Source: UBA9848 sp003454065
GTDB lineage: Bacteria; Spirochaetota; Spirochaetia; Sphaerochaetales; Sphaerochaetaceae
Direction of reading: 5' to 3'
Length of the DNA stretch: 12,004 bases
Assembly (NCBI GenBank): GCA_946629155.1
Contig: CAMOXM010000037.1
Location: forward strand, 1 to 12,004
Shown here: in pieces, positions 1 through 6,442 of the stretch
How the letters are laid out: the number at the start of each line of letters is the position of its first letter
How positions within the stretch are numbered: the stretch's first letter is position 1
Made by a program: the position numbers and the translations under genes
Notes under the pieces: generated by a model
Told to the model about the DNA's origin: nothing
Databases searched by the model: none
The model's input: only the letters and a program-made list of their open reading frames with translations

Positions 1-1
1 T

Positions 2-1036
2 GCTGTTTTCGTTTTAGCGGCTTGTGGATTGTCGGCGCAATTGCATCCGCAGGATGAAGGCAATTTCCGTAAGATCGGAAGCACTATGCATGTCAAGCAA
101 TTCGTAATATCAGAGGATGGCGGAAATTCCAAAGAAAACAGGAATTTTGATATCGATATCATAGCCACCGGCGATATTGCCGGAAGCGGCGGCGTATCGG
201 AGGAAGCTGAAAGGCTTGATTACGATGATTTGCGCATTTTTGCGGAAGAGACCAGACGTGTCAACCCGAATGTTGTCATGATGGATTGCGGCAATTTCGT
301 TTTCGGCGCCGGCATTTCAGGTCATGTGTCTTCCGAATATGATGGAAACGCATATTATGCTGCTAATCTCGCAAGAATGATCGGGTACAATGTGATGAAT
401 GTCGGAAAATACGACTTGTCTTATGGCGCCAAAATATTGGGAGATTGCATTGAGGCGTCTTCATCGGCTTCCGAACAGATGAGCGGCAGAACGTTTTTCG
501 TTTCGCAAAACGTCCGCGGAAATCAGGGAACGATGCAAACCGGTATTGCCGATAAATTCAAGATATTCAATCTGAACGGTTTCAAAATCGGCGTCGTAGG
601 CCTTGTTTGGCATGAAACTGCGCATCCATCGGCCGAAAGCGATTCGGATCTGACGTTCGATATCGATTTCGACGAATTGCAGATTGACATCAACTCGCTT
701 AAAAGAGTGGTTGATTGCGTTGTCTTGCTTGGAAATATCAAATGCGATGAAATTGTCACGCACGAGTTTCCGAGCATGCAGATGGCTTTGGAGAAAATCA
801 AAGGCGTTGATTTGGTGGTCAATTGCGATTCCGCCGGTGGCAGAGAGTTTTTCAGCATGGTATTCGATTCGACCGGCAAGGCCATTCCAATGGTCGTTCC
901 TGATATAAATCTCAAAAGCGTGGTTTTGATACGCCTTCATGTACGAAATGGGGTTTTGTCCGAAGATGTGGATGTGAGGCGCATTTCGGCGCATGAAGTG
1001 CATGAGGATTCAGGCTTACTTGCCGGAGCGACTTGA
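2..1036 (+). CDS. Lipoprotein, degenerate UshA/5'-nucleotidase-like metallophosphatase (5' end outside window)
   Basis: The reading frame is open to the left edge, so the start codon lies outside. Codons 2-28 read AVFVLAACG, the end of a signal peptide with a textbook LAAC lipobox; the lipidated Cys is nt 23-25. An internal TTG at 29 is therefore not the real start. The mature part (about 337 residues) follows the layout of the calcineurin-like N-terminal domain of the UshA/5'-nucleotidase family: a first strand ending in GD (ATGDIAGSGG, nt about 161-190), a 'DCGN' block where the family has D-x-GD, 'NVGKYDLSYG' where it has GNHE-F-x-G, 'VVLLGNIKCDE' where it has a Gly-His motif, and 'DLVVNCDSAGG' where it has GGHTH. 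Most metal ligands are thus changed, and the C-terminal nucleotidase domain is absent. I infer a surface or periplasmic pseudoenzyme. The fold assignment rests on motif order alone. It lies upstream of metY but outside its transcription unit. Confidence 0.72.
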   Translation, partial: AVFVLAACGLSAQLHPQDEGNFRKIGSTMHVKQFVISEDGGNSKENRNFDIDIIATGDIAGSGGVSEEAERLDYDDLRIFAEETRRVNPNVVMMDCGNFVFGAGISGHVSSEYDGNAYYAANLARMIGYNVMNVGKYDLSYGAKILGDCIEASSSASEQMSGRTFFVSQNVRGNQGTMQTGIADKFKIFNLNGFKIGVVGLVWHETAHPSAESDSDLTFDIDFDELQIDINSLKRVVDCVVLLGNIKCDEIVTHEFPSMQMALEKIKGVDLVVNCDSAGGREFFSMVFDSTGKAIPMVVPDINLKSVVLIRLHVRNGVLSEDVDVRRISAHEVHEDSGLLAGAT

Positions 1037-1061
1037 AAATATAATGCTTAGATAATATAAT
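1033..1061 (+). promoter_or_regulatory. Sigma70-type promoter for metY-metA
   Basis: A -35 box TTGAAA (1033-1038, 5 of 6 consensus) and a perfect -10 box TATAAT (1056-1061) are separated by exactly 17 bp. The -35 overlaps the stop codon of the upstream lipoprotein gene. A second TATAAT at 1040-1045 has no matching -35. Transcription would begin near 1068, giving a leader of only about 24-30 nt before metY, too short for a SAM riboswitch or T-box. Any methionine control would have to act by a repressor at the promoter or post-transcriptionally. Confidence 0.72.
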
Positions 1062-1091
1062 CGGCTTTCAAAAAAAATAGGGCAGGAGAAA

Positions 1092-2384
1092 ATGGGGATG
1101 GAGAAGAAAAGAAGAATAAACACCATTTGCGTTCAGGGAGGGTATAGTCCCAAGAATGGGGAGCCGAGGCAAGTTCCGATTTATCAATCGACGACGTTCA
1201 AATACGATTCCAGCGAGGAGATGGGCAAGCTTTTCGATTTGGAAGCGAGCGGATATTTCTATACGAGGCTGCAGAATCCTACTAACGATATCGTAGCTTC
1301 CAAGATTTGCGAGCTTGAAGGCGGAAGCGCCGCTATGCTGACTTCATCCGGGCAAGCAGCCAGCTTCTTCTCCATATTCAATTTGGCGAATGCAGGCGAT
1401 CATGTGATTTCGAGCAGCGCGATTTACGGTGGGACCTTCAATCTGTTTGCCGTGACCATGAAGAAGATGGGGATAGATTTTACGTTCGTAAGCCCTTATT
1501 CGACCGAAAAGGAGTTGGACTCGGCGTTCAGGCCTAACACGAAAGCGGTTTTCGGCGAGACGATTTCGAATCCTTCTTTAGATGTTCTGGATATCGGGCT
1601 TTTCAGCGAAGTCGCGCATAAGCATGGGGTTCCGTTCGTAATCGACAATACTTTCGCAACTCCCGTCAATTGCAGGCCGATAGAATGGGGCGCGGACATA
1701 GTGATGCATTCCACCACGAAATACATGGACGGGCATGGGGTCAGCGTAGGGGGCGTAATCGTCGATGCCGGAAATTTCGATTGGATGGCTCATAAGGACA
1801 AATTCCCCGGCTTTTGCACTCCGGATGAAAGCTACCATGGAATCACCTATGCGACTAAGTTCGGCAACAAGGGAGCGTTCATAACTAAAGCGACGGCGCA
1901 GCTTATGCGCGATTTCGGCGCCATACAGTCGCCCCAGCATGCCTTCTACATAAACTTAGGGCTTGAGAGTCTGCATGTCAGGATGGAGAGACATTGCAGC
2001 AATGCTTTGAAAGTTGCCGAGTATCTTTCCAAGAACCCTAAGATCGAATGGGTGAAATATCCTTCGCTTAAGGGCGACAAGTGCTATGAGCTTGCGAAGA
2101 AGTATCTCCCGAACGGAAGCTGCGGCGTTTTGGCATTCGGTCCCAAAGGCGGCAGAAAGGCTGCCGAAAAGCTAATGGCGGCCTTGGAGGTTACGGCTAT
2201 CGAAACGCATGTTGCGGATGCGAGAAGCTGTTGCCTGCATCCTGCGAATGCCACGCATAGGCAATTGACCGATGAACAGTTGAAAGCGGCTGGCGTGAGG
2301 CCGGAATTGGTGCGTTTATCTTGCGGGATAGAGGATGCTGACGACCTTATTGAAGATCTAGACCAGGCGATAAGGAAGATTTGA
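1092..2384 (+). CDS. metY: O-acetylhomoserine sulfhydrylase (O-acetylhomoserine aminocarboxypropyltransferase), PLP enzyme
   Basis: This cytoplasmic PLP enzyme makes homocysteine from O-acetylhomoserine and sulfide, the direct sulfhydrylation route to methionine. The 430-aa length fits MetY rather than the shorter MetB/MetC/MetZ (about 380-400 aa). Visible Cys/Met-metabolism PLP motifs are the N-terminal QVPIYQSTTF, YTRLQNPT (Tyr58, Arg59; phosphate and substrate contacts), TSSGQAA, the cofactor Asp in VIDNTFATP (Asp185), and HSTTKYMDGHG with Lys210 as the Schiff-base lysine. The C-terminal SCGIEDADDLIEDL is the usual family ending. Two ATGs compete: 1092 and 1098. The AGGAG at 1084-1088 lies 3 nt before the first and 9 nt before the second, so 1098 (MEKKRRIN, 428 aa) may be the real start. 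The promoter at 1033-1061 drives it, and metA follows with no gap. Confidence 0.95.
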   Translation: MGMEKKRRINTICVQGGYSPKNGEPRQVPIYQSTTFKYDSSEEMGKLFDLEASGYFYTRLQNPTNDIVASKICELEGGSAAMLTSSGQAASFFSIFNLANAGDHVISSSAIYGGTFNLFAVTMKKMGIDFTFVSPYSTEKELDSAFRPNTKAVFGETISNPSLDVLDIGLFSEVAHKHGVPFVIDNTFATPVNCRPIEWGADIVMHSTTKYMDGHGVSVGGVIVDAGNFDWMAHKDKFPGFCTPDESYHGITYATKFGNKGAFITKATAQLMRDFGAIQSPQHAFYINLGLESLHVRMERHCSNALKVAEYLSKNPKIEWVKYPSLKGDKCYELAKKYLPNGSCGVLAFGPKGGRKAAEKLMAALEVTAIETHVADARSCCLHPANATHRQLTDEQLKAAGVRPELVRLSCGIEDADDLIEDLDQAIRKI

Positions 2385-3287
2385 GTGGCGATAGTGATAC
2401 CGGATACTCTTCCGGCATATTCCATATTGAAATCCGAGAACATTCTTGTAATGAGCGCAAGGCGCGCCAAAAGCCAGGATATCAGGCCGCTTGAGATTGC
2501 GATTCTCAACCTCATGCCGTTCAAGGCTGTTACGGAAACGCAACTGATGCGGCTTCTTTCCAATTCGCCGCTGCAGGTGAATGTAACGCTTTTGTCAACG
2601 GAAAGCTATGTCGGCCGTCATACTCCAATTGAGCATCTCGATAGGTTTTACAAATCCTTCAGCGATATTTCGGATCGAAACTACGACGGCATGATAGTGA
2701 CGGGAGCGCCTGTCGAAGACATAGAATTCAAGGATGTGGCGTATTGGAAGGAGATCACATCGATTTTCGATTACACCAAAAAGCATGTCACGAGCACTAT
2801 TTTCATTTGCTGGAGCGCTTTGGCGGCGCTGAATTATTTTTATGGAGTCGAAAAGATTCCTTTGAAGGAAAAGCTGTTCGGGGTGTATCAGCATCGCAAG
2901 ATGACAATCGGCGAAAAGCTTTTGAAAGGTACGGACGACGCGTTTTGCATGCCTCATTCGATACGTTCGGCAGTGCGAGAGCATGACATCGCAAGCAACA
3001 GCAATCTCGAATTGATAGCTTCTTCTCAAATCGCAGGACCCGGGATAATCAAATCCGTCGATGAAAGATCGATTTTCATCCTAGGGCATGTCGAATACGA
3101 TCGCGACACTTTGGATTCGGAATACAAGCGCGATTTGGGCAAGGGGATTTTCATCCGCAAGCCGGAAAACTATTACCTTGATGATGCTTGCACCAAGATA
3201 AGCATGTCATGGTGCTCAACCGGAAATCTCATCTACATGAATTGGCTGAACCATTACGTCTATCAGATCACGCCGTATTTGATTTGA
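2385..3287 (+). CDS. metA: Homoserine O-acetyltransferase of the MetA family (often annotated as succinyltransferase)
   Basis: The enzyme acylates the homoserine hydroxyl, the committing step of methionine synthesis. The 300-aa protein carries the full MetA signature: QDIRPLEIAILNLMP, TGAPVEDIEF, catalytic Cys142 in FICWSALAALNY, His235 and Glu237 in LGHVEYDRDTLDSEY, and NWLNHYVYQITPY at the C-terminus. Numbering matches the classical enzymes without gaps. Family knowledge holds that residue 111 sets the acyl donor: Gly favours succinyl-CoA, Glu favours acetyl-CoA. Here it is Glu111, so acetyl-CoA is predicted. That fits the adjacent metY, which needs O-acetylhomoserine. The GTG start follows the metY TGA directly (2382-2384), with AGGAAG at 2373-2378 inside the end of metY, so translational coupling is likely. 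One local oddity is SALA after the catalytic Cys-Trp, where many homologues have GAQA or AVQA. Confidence 0.94.
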   Translation: MAIVIPDTLPAYSILKSENILVMSARRAKSQDIRPLEIAILNLMPFKAVTETQLMRLLSNSPLQVNVTLLSTESYVGRHTPIEHLDRFYKSFSDISDRNYDGMIVTGAPVEDIEFKDVAYWKEITSIFDYTKKHVTSTIFICWSALAALNYFYGVEKIPLKEKLFGVYQHRKMTIGEKLLKGTDDAFCMPHSIRSAVREHDIASNSNLELIASSQIAGPGIIKSVDERSIFILGHVEYDRDTLDSEYKRDLGKGIFIRKPENYYLDDACTKISMSWCSTGNLIYMNWLNHYVYQITPYLI

Positions 3288-3383
3288 GAAATTTTTCACA
3301 GCGCAGAACTTCGCGGCAATATGGCCTGCTCGCCGAAACGATTGGGCAGCATATCGCTCAAATGCGCACGCCATCGTGTAAAG

Positions 3384-3412
3384 TTTTCATAAAATCTTTT
3401 TTATGCTACAAT
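3384..3412 (+). promoter_or_regulatory. Extended -10 promoter for the NYN gene and probably the mnmA-thiI operon
   Basis: TTTTCA (3384-3389, 4 of 6 of the -35 consensus), a 17-bp spacer and TACAAT (3407-3412) form a sigma70-like promoter. The TG one base before the -10 (3404-3405) gives an extended -10 element. The expected transcription start is near 3418-3420, only 2-4 nt before the ATG at 3422. No intrinsic terminator is evident between the metA stop and this promoter, so readthrough from metYA is possible. Confidence 0.55.
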
Positions 3413-3421
3413 CATAAAATT

Positions 3422-4147
3422 ATGCAACAATTAAATGAAAATGATATACAGATCGCATTGCTGATAGATGCCGATAATGCGCAATACAAGAATATCGGAG
3501 CGCTGATAAACAGGGTTTCGACATATGGCAGGATAATAATCAAGAGGGCCTACGGGAATTGGACCAAAAGCGCGTTGAAGAAATGGGATTCCGTTTTCAA
3601 CAAATATGCTATCAAGCCGATTCATCAGATCGATTACACTACGAAGAAGAACGCTACCGACATAGCTTTGATAATAGATGCGATGGATTTTCTCTACACT
3701 TCCAGCTGCAATTGCTTTGCGATAGTTTCCGGAGACAGCGATTTCACGCCGCTTGCCCTGAAAATCCGCGAAACGGGAAGTCAGGTGATAGGTGCCGGGC
3801 TTCCGGGGACGTCCAAGTCGTTTGTCAACGCCTGCGACATATTCGTCAATTTGAATGAGATAGATGACGACGGGGAATCGGAGCAGGTCAAGAAATTGAC
3901 CGAAAAGGAGAAATACCTCGTTACGCTTTTCAAAACCGCGGCGGAAAGCTGGCAGGACGATGAAGGCTACACCGAACTTGGAAACGTAGGAAACTATATA
4001 AAGCGCGTCAATCCGGATTTCAACATAAAGGATTACGGCGTTTCCAAGTTTTCCGCTTTTTTGGAGAAATACAAAAACGTGTTCGACACCAGAGAGGTGA
4101 AGACCAAGGGCGGAGGCAGCACCATACAATACAGGATGCTTATTTGA
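3422..4147 (+). CDS. NYN-domain (LabA/DUF88-type) putative ribonuclease with C-terminal OST-HTH/LOTUS domain
   Basis: The 241-aa product starts with a PIN-like NYN nuclease domain (about residues 8-150). The acidic active-site set is visible: LLIDADN (Asp16, Asp18), KNATDIALIIDAMD (Asp80, Asp86) and VSGDSDFTPL (Asp105, Asp107). Residues about 163-240 fit an OST-HTH/LOTUS domain, including YGVSKFSAFLEKY, a module thought to bind RNA. NYN plus OST-HTH is a known bacterial architecture, predicted to process or degrade RNA in the cytoplasm; the substrate is unknown. A longer frame begins at 3188 inside metA, but ATG 3422 is preferred because the homology starts at once, a promoter lies just upstream, and the first 78 residues of the long form show no domain. 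There is no Shine-Dalgarno sequence, so the mRNA looks leaderless. mnmA follows after 29 nt. Confidence 0.88.
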   Translation: MQQLNENDIQIALLIDADNAQYKNIGALINRVSTYGRIIIKRAYGNWTKSALKKWDSVFNKYAIKPIHQIDYTTKKNATDIALIIDAMDFLYTSSCNCFAIVSGDSDFTPLALKIRETGSQVIGAGLPGTSKSFVNACDIFVNLNEIDDDGESEQVKKLTEKEKYLVTLFKTAAESWQDDEGYTELGNVGNYIKRVNPDFNIKDYGVSKFSAFLEKYKNVFDTREVKTKGGGSTIQYRMLI

Positions 4148-4176
4148 ACATCATGTTGCAATTGGAGCGTTGAGGC

Positions 4177-5304
4177 ATGGGGAAAGCTAAGGTTCTGGTA
4201 GGGATGAGCGGTGGCATCGATTCGTCGGTTGCCGCGTATTTGCTGAGGGAGGAAGGGTATGACATTCAGGGCGTGACCATGACGCTTTGGAAGCACGGCG
4301 ATTCATGTTCTTCCGCATCATTAAAGGGGGATGCCTGCTTCAGCCCTAATGAAAAGAATGATGTGGAGAAAAGCCGGTCGGTTTGCCGAAGTCTGGGCAT
4401 AAGTCATTTCGTCCTCGACATAGCCGATTGCTACGAGCGAATCGTATTGAGGAATTTCAAAGACGAATACGTCGCCGGCAGAACTCCGAATCCATGCGTG
4501 CTTTGCAATGAAAAGATTAAGTTCGGGGCGTTGGTCGAAGCCGCGCGTGCGAAGGGCGTCGAGTTTGATTTTTTTGCTACAGGGCATTATGCGAGAATCG
4601 TTTCCGTCGGCAAAAGGCTTGCAGTGGCAAAGGCTGCCGATCCGCTGAAGGACCAGAGCTACTTTCTTTACAGGCTTCATCAGAAACAATTGAACGGCGT
4701 GCTTTTTCCACTTGGTGAAATGACCAAATCCGAAGTCAGGAAAATAGATGTCAAGTTGGGATTTCATCCTGAAGGACAGTCCGAGAGCATGGATTTCTAT
4801 TCCGGGGATTATGCGGATTTGCTGGATATTTCTCCGAAAAAGGGGAATATAGTCGATGTTTCCGGCAAGGTGCTGGGTCAGCATGATGGGTATTGGAATT
4901 ATACCATCGGGCAAAGGCGGGGAATCGGAATAGGCGGGAGCGAACAGCCGTTGTATGTTCTTTCCATAGATCCTGCGCGAAATGAAATCACGGTGGGAAG
5001 CGTTGATCAGGCGCAATGCGGAGAAGTTGTTGCCGCGGATCTCTCATTCATGGGCTTGGATGAACATGATGCGGATTCGAGAACGCGCTCGGCGCTTGTC
5101 AAGATTCGTTCCGCAGGAAAGCCTTCTTCGTGCCGTTTTTCCATTTCAAAAGGCCAAGCTTTGATAAAGTTCGAATCTCCTGCCTTTTCGCCGTGCTGCG
5201 GGCAGAGCGCCGTCGCCTATGACGAAGACGGGGTCGTTCTGTTCGGCGGAGTCATAGAAAGCGTTGGCGGAAATAGCATTGTCGGATTGAAATCGGGAAA
5301 TTGA
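4177..5304 (+). CDS. mnmA: tRNA-specific 2-thiouridylase MnmA with exchanged catalytic Asp/Cys positions
   Basis: MnmA adenylates and thiolates uridine 34 of Lys, Glu and Gln tRNAs, using ATP and sulfur from a cysteine desulfurase relay. The 375-aa length is typical. Motifs in order: PP-loop GMSGGIDSSVAAYLL (9-23), GRTPNPCVLCNEKIKFG (101-117), ATGHYAR, KDQSYFLYRL, FPLGEMTKSEVRKI, and YTIGQRRGIGIGG in the central domain; the C-terminal beta-barrel ends with SPCCGQSAV. E. coli has Asp99-x-x-Cys102 and a second Cys199 in ICF. Here the first pair is Cys107-x-x-Cys110 and the second site reads MDF (Asp206), so Asp99 became Cys and Cys199 became Asp. A GGAG at 4164-4167 lies 9 nt upstream of the start. 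The gene is second in the NYN-mnmA-ybhN-parC-thiI run; thiI also encodes a tRNA thiolase. Confidence 0.94.
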   Translation: MGKAKVLVGMSGGIDSSVAAYLLREEGYDIQGVTMTLWKHGDSCSSASLKGDACFSPNEKNDVEKSRSVCRSLGISHFVLDIADCYERIVLRNFKDEYVAGRTPNPCVLCNEKIKFGALVEAARAKGVEFDFFATGHYARIVSVGKRLAVAKAADPLKDQSYFLYRLHQKQLNGVLFPLGEMTKSEVRKIDVKLGFHPEGQSESMDFYSGDYADLLDISPKKGNIVDVSGKVLGQHDGYWNYTIGQRRGIGIGGSEQPLYVLSIDPARNEITVGSVDQAQCGEVVAADLSFMGLDEHDADSRTRSALVKIRSAGKPSSCRFSISKGQALIKFESPAFSPCCGQSAVAYDEDGVVLFGGVIESVGGNSIVGLKSGN

Positions 5305-5318
5305 TTGAGTGAAGTGAG

Positions 5319-6437
5319 ATGTCTGGAAAGAAGAAGAGCATAAGAATATTCAGGTTGGTGCTGGTGCCTCTGACGCTTGCGGGATTTTTCCTTTATTTGT
5401 ATTTCGTTGAGGGTAAAGGGATGATCCGTCAGGTGTTCGACGGCTTGAAGTGGAAATGGCTGGCAGTCGCCATAGCGGTGTGGTGCCTGGCTTCTCTTAC
5501 CTATGATATAAGCTTGGCGCTTATTCGGAGGCACTATCAGAAAAGATTCCCGTTCTGGTATGTTCCGCTCAATTCACGAAAGGCGCATTTCTACGAGATG
5601 CTTACGCCCGGTACGTTCGCTTTCGGGCCGGCAGCTCAGGTGAACAGCATGTCCAAGCAGGGAGTGCCGGTTTCGAAAGGCATTTCGATAATATTGCTGC
5701 AGCAATCGTGCAATGTGATTTCGCACATACTCTTTTCGCTGACTTGCGTTTTCGTCAACTTCGCTTTTTTTCGCGACAGGATGAGCGTTATGATGTGGGT
5801 GGTGTATTTGGCTGCGCTTTCGTTCAGCGTGGTGATAGTGATGATATACATGCTGGTTCCGAGGAAGGACGGCCTTATAATCGCAGTCGGCAATCTTGTC
5901 ATATCGTTCTTTTCCAAATTACACATTCTGAAGAAGGAGAAGACGGATAAGCTGATTGTCAAGCTTCAGGATCATGTGGGCAAGCTGAAGAAGAACATGA
6001 GCTCCCTTGATTTCAGTTCGTTCGAATGGGCGAGGAGCATATTGATTCTCATAATTGAGAAATTCATTTCGTTTTCGATCCAGTTTTTCGTGGCTCTGTC
6101 GCTTGGAATCGACATACAAGGCTCGTTTTTCCTATTGGTGGCCTCTTTTTCGATGGCAATCATCATTTCCAATCAGGTGGCGATACCGGGCAGTTTCGGA
6201 ATACACGAGATATCCTATTTCGTTTTTCTGATGCCAATAATCGGTTCGGAGACGTCGTTGAATTTCATGATGCTTCTCAATAGGATAGTCACTTATTATT
6301 TCCCGCTGCTGTTCGGAGGATTGGCTCTTATGATAAAGAATCCCGGGACCAGAAAGACGGATATTTTGAAAGACGACGGCGAAAGCGAAATCATCGAGAG
6401 CATAGATGATTTCATTTCGAACGGTCCGGAGGTCTGA
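5319..6437 (+). CDS. YbhN/AglD-like integral membrane protein (lysylphosphatidylglycerol synthase TM family, UPF0104)
   Basis: This 372-aa inner-membrane protein matches the YbhN/AglD family, also called the LPG synthetase transmembrane region. Hydrophobic segments lie near residues 12-30, 46-68, 121-150, 158-180, 184-199, 239-265, 268-287, 298-310 and 313-340, giving about eight spans. Family landmarks are LTPGTFAFGPAAQVNSMSKQG (95-115; the loop usually read as P-G-x-x-G-x) followed by VPVSKG, and AIPGSFGIHE (288-297). The C-terminus is short, acidic and soluble. There is no catalytic aminoacyl-transferase (DUF2156) domain, so lysyl transfer cannot be assigned. Proposed roles in the family involve lipid or glycolipid flipping and transfer. 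The gene starts 14 nt after mnmA with only a weak GA-rich ribosome site, and parC follows after 5 nt, so it depends on the operon for expression. Confidence 0.82.
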   Translation: MSGKKKSIRIFRLVLVPLTLAGFFLYLYFVEGKGMIRQVFDGLKWKWLAVAIAVWCLASLTYDISLALIRRHYQKRFPFWYVPLNSRKAHFYEMLTPGTFAFGPAAQVNSMSKQGVPVSKGISIILLQQSCNVISHILFSLTCVFVNFAFFRDRMSVMMWVVYLAALSFSVVIVMIYMLVPRKDGLIIAVGNLVISFFSKLHILKKEKTDKLIVKLQDHVGKLKKNMSSLDFSSFEWARSILILIIEKFISFSIQFFVALSLGIDIQGSFFLLVASFSMAIIISNQVAIPGSFGIHEISYFVFLMPIIGSETSLNFMMLLNRIVTYYFPLLFGGLALMIKNPGTRKTDILKDDGESEIIESIDDFISNGPEV

Positions 6438-6442
6438 ATCTT

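Noticed and set aside
29..1036. TTG at 29 as the start of the first gene
   Set aside because: Codons before it encode the end of a signal peptide with a LAAC lipobox, so the frame begins outside the window.
1062..1091. SAM riboswitch or T-box before metY
   Set aside because: The leader implied by the promoter is under 30 nt, too short for either element.
3188..3421. N-terminal extension of the NYN protein starting inside metA
   Set aside because: It would overlap metA by 100 nt, has no domain similarity, and spans the promoter that lies directly before ATG 3422.
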